From the NCBI GenBank assembly GCA_027922465.2, contig BQMF02000674.1, forward strand, positions 106,355-170,354: DNA of 64,000 nt, read 5' to 3'. The notes beneath the pieces were generated by a model, which saw only the letters and a program-made list of their open reading frames with translations, was not told the DNA's origin and searched no databases. A program made the translations under genes and the position numbers. Positions 22,809 to 35,481 of the stretch are shown in pieces (position 1 is the stretch's first letter; each line of letters begins with the position of its first letter). The DNA comes from Turritopsis dohrnii (Eukaryota; Cnidaria; Hydrozoa; Anthoathecata; Oceaniidae).

Positions 22809-25800
22809 TCAGATTATACCTTTTTCAATCTTTTCCACAAACCTTTCTCTTCCAATGAAAGTAAACAATGCTTTCAAACGCGCCCAAGAAAGGGAATAGG
22901 TATCACGGACCTCCTGCATAATTTCACATAACAACTCTTTTCGGTTGATGTTCAGCATGTAGATATAAATGTAGTCTTTGCATGGCAGCAGAAACAGACC
23001 AATATATCTTGCCTGAAGTATACATTCTCGAGTAATGCGATCATATATTCTATCACGATGTTTATAACTCAAGGTTTTGTTATCTTGCAAAGCTAAAATT
23101 AAACAAATTGCCCATACAAATAACAAATACCAATACAAATACAAAGTTTGGTGAACAACCTATGATAATAACAAGCATAGGCATATTCAGGATCTGTCAA
23201 AACAAATGGTGAAGACAAGTGTTAGGATATTTTTCTTTCATCATATTGTCGATTCTTAAATCATGCTTAATCTCCCACAAAGTTTGACTGAGCTCTAGCT
23301 ATGTCTATGAAAAATTATACTAAATATAGCAGAACTATCAACACATTGTTAATGATGAGAGTCCAATATTAATTAATCCTACCATAAAATGGAGTGATGT
23401 GATCAAATTTGTAAGCAGCCAAACAATATTCATCTAATTGACAATTCCGTAAGACTTCATTTAGTTCAGCAAATGCATCATCCGGTTCACAATTGACAAT
23501 CCAGTAACTCACAATTTCAAGGTAATGTTGTTTTTTCAGAGCCTCATGTAAAAATGGCTGATACGCATCATGTTTCAGTAAGGATTTAAAAACTTCTTCA
23601 GCTTTTCCATGATTTGTTGATAATCTAGTATCAATATAGTATGCCAACAGTTTTTCTATAAACCAAAAATATCACATCAAAAATCTGCAGAAGGAAGAAG
23701 GGAGATGTTTGAAATGCATTTTACCTTGAAAGTCTTGTTTTTTCTTTGAAGTGATTTTTCTATCGATATAGTATGCTATAAACAAAATATCATTATTAAT
23801 GCGATCATTTTGCATGAAAATACTCCGAAAAAAGTGTCACGCTTTTATTTCACAAAATGACTATTTTAACTCATCCACGGTCAAGTTAAGCAGAGCGTGT
23901 TTTGTGTACAAAAACGTAAGTATCTTTCGAACAATCAAATATTCAAATATTTATAACCAGCTTCACATACTTTTAATGATCAAAATCTTTGTTTATAATT
24001 TTAGTATGTAATCACTGTGTTATCTGATAAAAGATCCACTGAATCTTAATTTTTACCCTCAAAATAAAAGATGTTTTAGGTCATTCAGATGTAATAATTT
24101 ATTTTATTTTATTTTCTCTTTTGCAGTGAAAGTGTTTACACAAGAAAGTGGGCACCAAACTTTAAAGAAGCATATTTTATCTTTTTCGTGCTTGTTTTCT
24201 TTCAGTTTTTATACCAAAAAAAAAGAAAATTTTTGCTTTTTCTAAATATATGACCTTTTTAATAGAATAAAAATTTTTTAGGGAAATATAATCGATTTAA
24301 CCATGAAATCACGCAATTAAATCAATAATGATCAATTAACGCTTGCTTGAATAGGAGTTAATGACTTGAGTAATATTGAAAATCATGAAGAACTAAAATA
24401 TTAAAGCTGCACTTATACTTGGAAAACACGTGTTATTTTGCAAAGTTGAAACATAAGTCTCATTTCTAAAAATCTTTTACGATGATTTACAAATAACAAC
24501 TTATATTTTTGGAATGCTCAAAAAATCTTATTTCCAACGGTGTAAAAACTGCATTGTATTATTATTTGTGTTTCGAGGGCCCGCTTTTTTGTATATGTAC
24601 AATAAAGTTTCACATAGTGTCAATTACACTTTCACAATGCCCTGGGTATTATGTTGTAAAAATCATTCTATCTTTTTTTGAATTTCTAAAAGTATTTTTA
24701 TAAACAGGTCATGAATGTCAATTTAGATCAAGATGGTTTGTAAGTGCATGTCATTTTGTTAATCAAACTAAAATTTCAGAAATTTAAGTTATATATGGAT
24801 GTATTTCGCATGACCATAATCTATGTAGTCTTTTTTGCACTTGCGATTTAGGAAGTCCGCTAGGAAGATTGACACCACATATAAAATTCAGAATGTTTAG
24901 AGTTATGAGTTACGTGCATATACATTGTGATATCTGAAAGGATGAACAGATCCTTAATATTACTTCGTTTTAGTAAAATGAATATTTTATGTCATTCTGA
25001 TGTAATACGGTTTATTAGCAGTATATACGTAAAAACATTAGCTATATTATATTATATATAATATATTATATTATTACATTTCGACCTCACGTTCCAGAAG
25101 TCATGAATCCAACTACAGTGTGTCCACCAAAAATGTATCGGCTCGTAAAACATAAATTAACATTCTCACAATTTTTCATAGAAATTTTACTAGAACTTAA
25201 ATTTTCTTTGTTATTTCTTTTGAGATTGAAACTACCGGAACGTTTTTTTAACAATGGAAGGTAGTTAACAGACGAATTTCTCAACAATGCATTTCTTTTT
25301 ACTTTTGGGAGATAGTTGTAACTTATGAAATTTTTATTATTAATACTGCTCTGTTTATTTTATAACAAAACATTGATTGTTATGGTGAAAATTATTAAAT
25401 TATAGTCTGTTCAAAAAAAATGTGCACTAATTTCAGCTTTTATATAAAAACCAGGCTCAAGGGAATTGATGTAATTTGCTAAATCTGGTTTCCACATGAT
25501 AACTGAACTTAGTGCACATTTTTTTTGAACAGACTATAAATACTTTATACTTGAGGTCGTTGTATCAGATGAAGAAACAACAATATCATTTAACATCAAA
25601 AGCTTTTGCGACAATTTAATGGAAATGGAATGAATGATACACATTACTGTGTTTTCAGATTTTTTTATTTTAACAAAGTTTTACAAATGAAAAATGAAAA
25701 GAAACAAAACACCAATAACCAAACCTGGTTTCTTAAAATTTGAACGTAATATTTCCTTTGTTTCTGAAGTTAATGGATCATTTTTACCAAGAACGCGAAT

Positions 25801-25850
25801 CTGTGAATGTAACACTTCTTCCAACAAATTATGTGCTTCTTCATATTTAC
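22809..25850 (-). CDS. TPR-containing multi-exon gene, 5'-partial
   Basis: Four exons join in phase on the minus strand: 25850-25725, 23775-23725, 23655-23383 and 23092-22809 (stop TGA). All have AG acceptors and GT donors. Exon one encodes KYEEAHNLLEEVL...VLGKNDPLT, a kinesin-light-chain/NPHP3-type TPR. The next exons encode a helical region with two AYYID repeats and a stretch (EVFKSLLKHDAYQPFLHEAL) that resembles the helices of a death-fold/CARD domain; this second assignment is weak. The last exon is an unrecognised helical domain. TPR plus death-fold proteins are expanded in cnidarian immune repertoires, which is a hint only. The upstream exons were not found; a Penelope-like insertion begins at 26553. 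Confidence 0.55.
23776..25402. other. Intron sequence
   Basis: AT-rich interval between TPR-gene exons, with an AT palindrome near 25045-25075. No exon or RNA gene seen. Confidence 0.35.
25403..25536. mobile_element. Palindromic Tc1/mariner-like MITE
   Basis: 28-bp perfect TIRs starting TAGTCTGTTCAAAAAAAATG, TA on both sides, 134 bp total. Intronic. Confidence 0.75.
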
Positions 25851-26552
25851 CTGAAAACCAAATATAAATGACAGTAGAGATCTCATTAGCTGTTAAAGGT
25901 GTTCGAAACGTCATCATGAAGAACACTTGAGTGGCAAACCAAATAACATATTTTAACATTTACAACATTTTGATTATCGCTTCATTACATATTAGTTGTA
26001 GTGATGAAAGTTCACCAACTTAAGTTACATATTCCGAACCTTCATCATTATGTATTATTATAACAACTACATCTTGGAAAGAAAGGAAACCGTTACAAAG
26101 TTTTGAATCGAAACACATTGGTTGCTCCAGACAGAAGACTAACAGCTGAAGTGCATATTGTATAAAGCAAGTGATCATTAAATGAATGGCCCAAGCACAA
26201 AGGAACTGTACTTCAAATAAGCTTCAATGTAGTTTCTCCTTTCATTTTAAGGTCTAACTTTACATAGTACTAACCATTACACAACATCCATTTATTTTAT
26301 CAAAAAGATGAATTGAAAATAGATTCACAAAAAACATTAGCAACTTGAAGTATTTCATTTACCTATATTTAAATTTATTTATATCACAGCTGTTTGGTAC
26401 TCTTTTATTCATTAAGCACCTTCCTACATACATATTTGTCCACTTTTTTCTGAAGAATTGGAACATTTTGTTGGTAGCTGTTGATGTTAGTGTTTCCTTG
26501 GCATGAATCATAACAAAACCTTTAGTTTTAACAAAACTGACCCCAAATTTTT
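25851..26552. other. Sequence upstream of the TPR exon
   Basis: No further exon identified; ends at the Penelope-like element. Confidence 0.35.
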
Positions 26553-26668
26553 TGGGGTGCATTGTCCTGTTCTTGTGTCCTTGTCAATGGTGATTTGTTA
26601 CAGTGTGACGTACAAGGTAGATGTGTCGTTTATTGGTAAATTAGAAACTATATTGTCGAATTAGAAAT

Positions 26669-27547
26669 AATAATAACTAGCCGCCAAGGCGGCGTCGCTC
26701 GCCGCCCATGTCCACCTGCTCTGTATCATTTTATCAATAAACGTCAAATTTCCTTATAAACGGCTCGTACAACTTGTGTTCAACCAGAAGCAGATTCAAA
26801 GTCACAACCTCTGGTAAAACCAATCTTTTCTCAGTGTAACAATACACTCAAAACGTATAGAGAGAAAATTTCAACTTGTTATTAACTTTTGTTTTAAAAA
26901 AGTTACGCGCTCTAACATGGGTGCTATCAAACATAAGGGGGAAATGGTTTCTCTTTTTAAAAAGATCACACGGGAGGAGAGAAAAAAAGGCACGTGCTAA
27001 ATGAATAAATCGAATAAAAAAACGTTCGATCAGAACGCTTAACAATTAAAAGAAGAAATTAATTTATTAAAAGAAAAGCAATAATAAAAAAAAAATAAAA
27101 ATTTTGTTTTGATATGATACTCTTTTTTTACCTATCGGTTTTTAAACATTTTGATTGCTCAAAAAAAAGTTCACCCGTCTCAGACAGTCAGGCAAGAGTT
27201 AGTGGCAAACCGAACATATGCTGCCACGTTCTGCCACTGCTGCTTTTTGTCCAAAATGTTTAATCAGTTAGTTTCTTTGTATTTAGTTGATGTACTGTTT
27301 TCAAAGCCAAGTCAACGTGGAATATAAAACTAACAATAATGATAAAAACAAAACGTTATTCCTATTAGTTCATCAGCCAAAAAAAGTCACGTTCGATTGG
27401 GGTTGCAATGTATTTGCTTCGAACTCACGTCGCACACAAAAAAAGAAATAATTTCGCTCACAACTTAATCTACCATTTTGCGTGACTTACAAACAAACAA
27501 ACAAACAAACAAACAGACAGACAGACGGAGAATCGGCTATTAATATA
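26669..27547. mobile_element. Insert of about 880 bp in the left Penelope repeat
   Basis: Absent from the right repeat, where flanking sequence is contiguous near 31870. It begins AACTAGCCGCCAAGGCGG and ends in (CAAA)n(CAGA)n followed by CGGAGAATCGGCTATTAATA. The short-repeat tail suggests a SINE or RTE-type retroposon. Class uncertain. Confidence 0.5.
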
Positions 27548-28089
27548 TAGATGTGCAATAAAAGAAATGTACAATAGAATGAGAGAAGTCTTTCATAGTA
27601 TGTACAAGGATGTGTCGAAAAAAGCGCGTGTATGAGTTTGCCAAGACAAAGGCAGGATTGTAGGTCCTTCGTCAGGAGCTGACACCTACATTTGCACAAT
27701 GTCAGTTCGTTTCTGGTGACCTATGGTACCACGGTCTATCAGCTCTACGAACTACTCATACTTTTGGCAGGGGTTCTTGTACATTCTATGGGTGACTTGG
27801 GAGGACGGGGAAACAAGTGATGGAATAAAACAACTTACGTTTAGGTAGCTGTGACTGACTCGTCTGCTTATGTCAAGGAATGAAATCTTTCTGTTGTTTT
27901 TTGTTTGTATCGCCGTGTCTATGGTGCGAAATTCGAATGACGTTCGATTTGGATTCCATTGACGTAATCCTTGTGTTAAAAATGGCGGTTCGGTTTGGAT
28001 TCGGCTTGGATTTAGTTGACGTGAATGTTTACATGGGAATGTAAAAATGGGAATGTAAGTTGTATGGTGCGGTGTGAGTGTGTGCCTAC

Positions 28090-28760
28090 TTAGGGACATA
28101 GTTGTGTGTGTAGACGTGGAAGGCGTATGTGTTCTTGTGGATGTGGAGGAGGGTGTGTATATTTATGGATGTGGAGAAGGGTCTGTATGTCATGTAGTTG
28201 TGTTTATGAAGTGGTGTGGATTTCGTGTGTGTTATGTGGACGATTTGTGTTTACAGGCTGTGTTGTGGGTTGGTCTAGTTGTGCATGTGGATGTGGAAGG
28301 GGTGTGTGTGCTTGTGGATGTGGAGGAGGGTGTGTATGTCATGTTTTTTTGTATGTAAGATGGTGTGGATTGTGTGTGAGTTATGTGGACGACTTGTGTT
28401 TTCAGGCTGTGTTGTGGGTTAGTGTGAGTTGGAAACATAGTTGTGTATGTGGACGTAGGAGGGGTGTGTGTGCTTATGGATGTGGAGGATAGATGTGGAG
28501 GAGGGTGTGTGTATGTCATGTTGTTTTGTTTTGTATTATGTGTGAAGTGTTGTGTATATGTGGTTTTGTTTTGTATTATGTGTGAAGTGTTGTGTATATG
28601 TGGACGTAGAAGGGGTATGTGTGCTTGTAGATGTGGAGGAGGGTGTGTGTGTGTGCTTATGGATGTGGAAGAGGGTGTGTGTGTTATGTAGTTTTGTTGT
28701 GTAATGTGTGTGAAATGGTGCGGATTTTGTGTGAGTTGGGTGGATGACGTGTGTGTTGAG
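28090..28760. repeat. GT-rich tandem repeat of about 180 bp units
   Basis: Three to four diverged units (each with GTGGATGTGGAGGAGGGTGT and CAGGCTGTGTTGTGGGTT) in the left repeat; under two units in the right repeat (32440-32699). Strong strand bias, A/C-rich on the element's coding strand. Long open frames here are low complexity. Confidence 0.65.
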
Positions 28761-29169
28761 GCTGTAGGTAAGTGTGAGTAGGAAATGTATAGTGTATTGT
28801 TGTTTTAATGGTTATTTGTGTTGGTGTGGGCTTTTGGGTGGGAATGGGTGTGTGTCTGTGTGGGCTCTTGTGTGCAAATGAGTGTGTGTGAGTTGTACTG
28901 GCTGATTGGTGTGTTTTATGTGTGTGGCGTGGGAATGTAAGGGTCGGTGAATGAGGATAATAATGGTGATTGGGGGTACTCTTGATAAACGACATGAGGA
29001 TTGTTACGAATAATAATGAATACTTTTTATTAACGACATGAAGATAGTTACAAATAATAATGATGGAGCAATTGTTTGTAGAAGAGTTTGAATAACTGTG
29101 GCAAGGTTTGTTGGTGAAGTGATATGTGCTGTGTAGTGGAGTTCATTGATGTGTGCTGTGTAGTGGAGT

Positions 29170-30102
29170 TCATTGATGTTGAGCGGAGTGTGTTAATATG
29201 TCCTTTAAAGATGATGGGTTTTTGAATGCCTTTATGGGTGGTCGAGTCCAAATTCGTGATACGGTTGTGTCGTGGGATGGCCAGTGGTGTTGAATGTGGT
29301 GTGATAACTTTTTTCCTGCTTCATTGAAAGTGGTTGCAAATGGTAGGATGCTAGCGTCTTTTTCCTTGCGTTTTTGGTGGATTAGCTCTGACTGTGTGAA
29401 CGTAAGTGCTCGAGATATTTGTTCGTTTATGATGTTCAGTGGGTAGTTCCGTTCGATTAAAGTGCGTGTGAATTGATGTAGATCTTCTTCTAAGTGTTTG
29501 TCGTCGGCTGTGATCATGTTGTATCGTAAGGCTTGTGAGTAAATAATGCTATTTTTGATATGTGCAGGGTGATAAGAGTTGTAATGGAGGAAACAGGAAC
29601 TGTGGGTGGGTTTTTTGTATAGTTTTGTTTTTAGCGTTCTGTCTTTATCTATGTATACTTGGAGGTCGAGAAAGTTTACTGATACTTGTGAATATTCAAA
29701 TGTGTATTTTATTGTAGGGTGTAGATTATTCATGTGGTTGAAGAGATTTTGTAATTGGTCGAGGTTGCCGTTGAAAATGAAAAAGATGTCATCAATTAAA
29801 CGTTTCCAAAATTGAATGTGTGTTCTGAATGCTTCGTTATCGAGTATTTCGTTTTCGCGTTTCCCCATGAACAAGTTAGCGTAAGGCGGTGCCATGCGTG
29901 TGCCCATTGAAGTCCCATTTATTTGGTGGTAGTGGTATTGCATGAATTGGAATGTGCTGTGTTTTAGAATGAACTCCATAATTATGTGTAATATAAGTGG
30001 TCTTGGTGTGTATGGTGGAAAGGTGTTTTCGTGTTTCTTGAGATAAAATAAGGCTGCTTGTATCCCTTCGTCATGTGGTATGTTGGTATAGCGACTTAAC
30101 AT
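29170..30102 (-). pseudogene. Penelope-like reverse transcriptase, C-terminal part
   Basis: Contains GTSMGTRMAPPYANLFMG (motif B region), a DDIFFIF active site (YxDD equivalent) and VNFLDLQVYID, all typical of Penelope-like RTs. It ends SSLKDILTHSAQ just where many family members continue into a GIY-YIG endonuclease; no GIY-YIG follows in any frame before the low-complexity repeat. It is out of frame with the N-terminal part, which overlaps it at 30071-30102, by an apparent 2-bp loss in the motif A region. Confidence 0.8.
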
Positions 30103-31171
30103 CTGCGGTAACTAAGTATATGTTTGTGGCCAGAGGTGGTAATTTGTCAATGAGAGTGAGAAAGTGTTTGGTGTCGCGAATGTGTGATGGGAGTAGTTCT
30201 ACGAGTGGTTGTAGGAAATGCGTGACATATCTGGAGAAGTTATCCGTGGGGCCATTGCATGCGGAGACGATAGGGCGGAGTGGATGATTTTTCTTGTGGA
30301 TTTTTGGGAGTCCATAGAACAGTGGCGTTCGTGGAGGTGATGGTGGTAGTAGGAAATCTTTCGTTTCTTCGTTTATGATGTGTTTATTGTGAAGATACGA
30401 GACTAGTGTGGCAGCGTCATGAGTAATGTGTTTGGTGGGATCGAAAAATAAACGGTTGTACGTGTTTTGGTCTTTGAGATGCTCGTTGTGGACTTTACCT
30501 ATATAATCCTGCGTGTTCATGATGCATATGTTGCTGCCTTTGTCGCTTTTTTTTATGGTGATGTCGGTATTGAATTTTAGTTGGTTGAGTGCATGTAGTT
30601 CTTCCTGGGTGAGGTTTTGTCGTTCCTGTCGTTGAGTGTGGGTTATATCGTTTAGTGATGCGTCAATCTCTTGGAAATATGTATTCAGTGCGTTGTTGTT
30701 GTTTGGTGGAGGATTCCATATGGATTGTTTTTTGAGGGCTGATGGTTTTTTTGTTTCAGCTGAATTGTTCGTTTTTAGGTTGTGAAAATAGTATTGTGTG
30801 TTGATGCGTCTTTTAAAAAGATGTACGTCGTTTTCTAAAATGTTTTTATTGTTGTGTGCGGTGGGGGTGGGTATGAATCCTAATCCCTTGTGTAAGAGTT
30901 TCTTTTGTGCTGATGTGAGCGTGGTTGATGATGTGTTGATAATTAAGTTGTTGTTTGCGTGTTCACGGTAATGTTGAATAGCAAGCTTGCATTGTTTGGC
31001 GTAGTTGACTTGTTTGGATTTAAAGTGTGGGGGGAATTGCGAAATAGGCTGTGGACGGTTGGTAAAGTGTATTTTCGTTTTCGGGTGGTTGGTGTGATCT
31101 TGATGTTTTCTTGGTTCGTTGTTTGTAGACGATGCATGTTGTTCGGCTTCTGCTCTATGAATTAGTATCAT
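30071..31171 (-). pseudogene. Penelope-like reverse transcriptase, N-terminal part
   Basis: Contains SAQKKLLHKGLGFIPTP, IKKSDKGSNICIM and FYGLPKIHKKNHPLRPIVS, the conserved N-terminal and finger motifs of Penelope-like RTs, and ends in TADVKSLY, the first half of motif A, where the frame breaks. About 367 codons. The domain lies 0.6 kb inside the right direct repeat. Confidence 0.8.
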
Positions 31172-31759
31172 TTAAGATTGTTAGTTGAATCAGATGTGGA
31201 AGAACTAGGAAAGAGGGCGCAGCCGTGGGGGTGGGAAGGACAAGTCTAAAGTAATGTGGTAGGTAAATATGTTTGAACAATAAATGATGTAAACGGTGAG
31301 GAACACTAAAAAACTATTAACACAAAAACTATTTACATTGAAGACTATTTAAGTTGGAAGAAATAAAAATTGTTGGTGATCTGTGTAGGTGCATCATGGC
31401 GTGGCGTAGGAGGTCTTTGTTGGTGGCGTGGAGGCTGTTGTAGTGTGGGTGGCGTCGGGAGTAGTGTGCGTCGTATTTGACTTGGTTGGGGTGGACATGG
31501 ACGACGTAGAGGTGGACGAAATTGCTGTGTTGTTGGTGGTGTTGGTGTAGGAAGTAGCGTGCGGCGTGTTTGTCTAGTTATTATTATTCGAGAGTGGTGT
31601 TGCAGCATAAGCAGTGACTGACTTAGAGAGAAAGTGTGAATTAGGTGAACTGTGTGTAAATTACAGGGTGTGAAGTGAAAATTAGTCTCACAGATAGGAA
31701 GCGTGGAGAGTCGTGGTGTTGTGTTAGTGCAGGGAGTGTGGTGCAATATAAGTGTATAG

Positions 31760-32699
31760 TGGGGTGCATTGTCCTGTTCTTGTGTCCTTGTCAATGGTGA
31801 TTTGTTACAGTGTGACGTACAAGGTAGATGTGTCGTTTATTAGTAAATTAGAAACTATATTGTCAAATTAGAAATTATAATGATGTGCAATAAAAGAAAT
31901 GTGCAATAAAATGAGAGAAGTCTTTCATAGTATGTACAAGGATGTGTCGAAAAAAGCGCGTGTATGAGTTTGCCAAGACAAAGGCAGAATTGTAGGTCCT
32001 TCATCAGGAGCTGACACCTACATTTGCACAATGTCAGTTCGTTTCTGGTGACCTATGGTACCACAGTCTATCAGCTCTACGAACTACTCATACTTTTGGC
32101 AGGGGTTCTTGTACATTCTATGGGTGACTTGGGAGGACGGGGAAACAAGTGATGGAATAAAACAACTTACGTTTAGGTAGCTGTGCTTGACGCGTCTGCT
32201 TATATCAAGAAATGAAATCTTTCTGTTGTTTTTTGTTTGTATCGCCGTGTCTATGGTGCGAAATTCGAATGACGTTCGATTTGGATTCCATTGACGTAAT
32301 CCTTGTGTTAAAAATGGCGGTTCGGTTTGGATTCGGCTTGGATTTAGTTGACGTGAATGTTTAAATGGGAATGTAAAAATGGGAATGTAAGTTGTATGGT
32401 GCGGTGTGAGTGTGTGCCTACTTAGGGACATAGTTGTGTGTGTAGACGTAGAAGGCGTATGTGTTCTTATGGTTGTGGAGGAGGGTGTGTATTTTTATGG
32501 ATGTGGAGAAGGGTCTGTATGTCATGTAGTTTTGTTTATGAAGTGGCGTGGATTTTGTGTGTGTTATGTGGACGATTTGTGTTTACAGGCTGTGTTGTGG
32601 GTTAGTCTAGTTGTGCATGTGGACGTGGAAGGGGTGTGTGTGCTTATGGATGTGGAGGAGGGTGTGTATGTCATGTTGTTTTGTTTATGAAATGGTATG
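31760..32699. repeat. Right Penelope direct repeat (pLTR)
   Basis: Colinear with 26553-28365 apart from the 880-bp insert in the latter. It is the upstream repeat with respect to the RT and is truncated at its right end. Confidence 0.75.
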
Positions 32700-33667
32700 T
32701 AACATATCAACCATACCCCTTTCATGTCTAACTGATCGGTTTCATGAAATACTTCGAAACCTGCTATGTTAACATATGAAAGAAAAGGTCAAAAGGGTTC
32801 CAGCAAGTGTTATTTAAGACTGCATTTTAGAAGAACTAGGCAAGTCTTCTGTCAATCACACATTTACGGTTTATTCACCATGTCTGGATTTACGACTGAA
32901 TAGTTTAGATGATAATTAGAACGGATAAATGTCTTATCTTTGCGGTATATTTTCCCCGAAAAGATTGTATTTCGCGGGTATGAATTTTCGCGAATGTCTC
33001 TTTTGAGAAATTTTCGCGAACCGTCAAAAATTGAGTGCCTTTTTTAATCTTCGAAGGTTTTAAAGAAATACCAAATTTATCCAAGTTTTAAACTATAACT
33101 TTGCTTGCGTTAGAATAATATTTTAGCTTAATTTAGAATCCTGGTTACAGAATGCTTAATTTGAAGCAGTGTAGTACAAAAACTTATCATGGATTTGATT
33201 TTTAATGAAACAGGTAAAATGAATGTAAGGTCGGTCTGCTACATGCCATTGAGATATAACTAAATTTTGTGAAAATGTTTTCTAATTGAATGGTCATGCA
33301 CTTGTATTCTAAAACAGCGCTTTATTTTCTTCTTAGCGAAGGAGCCACCCAAAGACCATACTATTTATGAGTAAAGTATTAGAATAACAAAACTAAATTA
33401 AAAATTGTTAAAAAAAATTACAAGCCTTCTGATCATCTGGGAAAGGAGAAGACTACGCTACTAAAAATATTCAATACAAATTATGAAAATACAGTATTGT
33501 AAACGAATTAACATAAAATTCACTGATAAAACCCTTACAAATTCTTTAAACTATCTATATATACAAGACACTTTTACTTCGACGAGTAGTAATTTTACAC
33601 CCGTCATACCATAATTTTTATTTCCTTTTTGCGAAATTAGACAAACATTTCGTGTTTCCTTGTTATA

Positions 33668-34007
33668 CCGTAGTCTCTCTAACTAGCGCCCCTCTCTAAT
33701 AAGCGCCCCTTTCTAGTCAAAAATATTTTTATAAGCGCCCCTCTCCAATAAGCGCCCGGGCGATTCTTAGAGTAGCTTAACATTACTCATAAATTAATAA
33801 GCGCCCGGGCGATAATTAGAACTTTGAACAAAACCCGAATGTTCTGTAATAGAAACAGAAGGCTATATTTTTGTGATGTCTAAATTTAAGTTATAAGTAC
33901 AAAATCTTATTTCGTTGCCATGAAAAATACAGTTGGTTTTATTGCCTCATTCACAGCTAGCACGACCATTTCGTAATGTTTTTGTAAGCGCCCCTCTCTA
34001 ATAAGCG

Positions 34008-34042
<35 letters not shown>

Positions 34043-34095
34043 TAGTTTCAAAAGAAAATTTGTAAGCGCCCGATCGCTTATTTGAGAGATTACGG
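33668..34095. mobile_element. pogo-like MITE, R copy 2
   Basis: TA-flanked CCGTAGTCTC...GAGATTACGG ends, homologous to 21373-21799, with a long internal C tract at about 34010-34042. Confidence 0.65.
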
Positions 34096-35036
34096 TACCC
34101 ATAAAGTACATAAAATGAAGGGAATTTATCCTAAAATTCGCAATATCGTGATATATTGTGGGTGTGAACTACTGAAATACCCATAAGTGTACAGAATTGA
34201 TTATAAACTATAAAAAGAGTGTGCATACAATAAAAAGAAGTTCATAAAACAAATCACGTGTCTTCTACATGGACTTGTCCTTGTAAATACGTAACTAAAA
34301 CTTTTAACTAAAAACAAAACATCTCATGACGTTTTTCTTCGATTACATATCCCACAGGAAAAGTAATGGGTTCAGTGAAAATCAACATGTTGCGGTAATT
34401 TAAGCACATTTCGCAGAAATTTCCTTCTTCGTATAAAAAACTTCCCCACATGTGAATCTTTCACTGTTAGCTTAAACTTTCACTTCGTCCCCAGGGCCTA
34501 TTTAATATACTGTAATATAAAGTTCATTGTGTTGTCAAGATTACGTTAAATTTGAAAATGGGTATATAACAAAACCTCTATGATCACAAATCTAAGGTTG
34601 TATTGTTCATTGAACCAAATTGAATAGCTCGCAATGCTCCATAACATCATAATGCGTAACTGTATAATCAATATGGAATTGATCAGCCAGCTCTGATACT
34701 TCATCACTGATCAATTATTGAATCACTAAAAGATCACAACATTAACACTTATAGCTGCATATCTCTCATGTACTACACTAGAAGATGTTATTAAAACATA
34801 AAAAAAAACGGACTAAGCCCGCTTATGTACAGATTTTCGTTCAAACATTTTAGAATGTGAGAAACATGATTTGCTGAGTAATTTGGAAAATTGTAAAACT
34901 ACCTGCGTGTATCTACTCTTGTGTTTAAAAGTTGACAGATAGTATTTCTAAAGAAAGGCAGCAAAGCATCAAATATATTATGAGATACACATGGGATAAT
35001 GTTGAAAGGAAAATTCATGAATAAGATTCAATGATT

Positions 35037-35383
35037 TTAACTATAACTGCACTCAAATAAAGATTGGAAACGTTGAATGAATGTTAAGGCATATGTGATT
35101 TTAACTCTTTCAATCTTCTCCACAAACTTTTCTTTTCCAATGTAAATAAACAATGCTTTCAAACATGCCCAAGAAGGGGAACAGTTTTCACGGACCTCCT
35201 GCATTATTGCATCTATCAACTTCTCGTAGTTCTCCTTGTAGTTCTCCTCGTAGATAACAGGGTAGTCTCTACACGAGAGTAGAAACAAACCAATATATCT
35301 TGCTTGGAGTATACATTCTCGAGTTATACGATCATATATTCTACCACGATGGTTAGGACTGAGGGTTTTGTTATCTTGCAAAG
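35037..35383 (-). pseudogene. Duplicate of the last exon of the TPR gene
   Basis: The frame stays open over the region matching 22809-23092, with different residues in the middle (YEENYKENYEKLI) and a longer C-terminus. The acceptor AG of copy 1 is GG here (minus strand TTTTGGCTTTG), and the upstream exons are not duplicated. Probably a dead exon, although the open frame is notable. Confidence 0.5.
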
Positions 35384-35481
35384 CCAAAATTAAACAAATT
35401 ACCCATACAAATAACAAATACCAATACAAATACAAAGTTTGGTGAACAACCTATGATAATAACAAGCATAGGCATATTCAG

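Larger units (their letters stand above)
20391..23190. repeat. Duplicated block R, copy 1
   Basis: About 2.8 kb nearly identical to 32700-35481 in direct orientation. It contains a CCGTATT-ended MITE and the last exon of the TPR-containing gene. It follows L copy 1 almost directly, with 30 bp between. Confidence 0.85.
26553..32699 (-). mobile_element. Penelope-like retroelement with long direct terminal repeats
   Basis: A minus-strand reverse transcriptase lies between direct repeats (pLTRs) at about 26553-28365 and 31760-32699, both opening GGGGTGCATTGTCCTG. The left repeat is split by a foreign insert at about 26669-27547. The right repeat stops abruptly at 32699 against duplicated block R. 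Such long direct repeats are characteristic of Penelope-like elements. The RT is frameshifted, so the copy is dead unless that is a sequencing error. Confidence 0.8.
32700..35481. repeat. Duplicated block R, copy 2
   Basis: Matches 20391-23190 with scattered substitutions and small indels; the MITE (33668-34095) has acquired a poly-C run of about 33 bp. It joins the Penelope element on the left and unique sequence on the right. Confidence 0.85.

Noticed and set aside
27650..27720. Hammerhead-ribozyme-like CTGACGA/CTGATGA motif in the Penelope direct repeats (minus strand)
   Set aside because: The motif occurs in both repeats and such ribozymes are known in Penelope-like elements, but I could not fold the three stems with GAAA and the cleavage site in the right places.
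28074..28995. Long open frames in the GT-rich region of the Penelope repeat
   Set aside because: Low-complexity translation of tandem repeats, open in several frames at once.
31345..31794. Minus-strand frame of 149 codons upstream of the Penelope RT
   Set aside because: Pro/Thr/Arg-rich low-complexity sequence with no domain; treated as untranslated element sequence.
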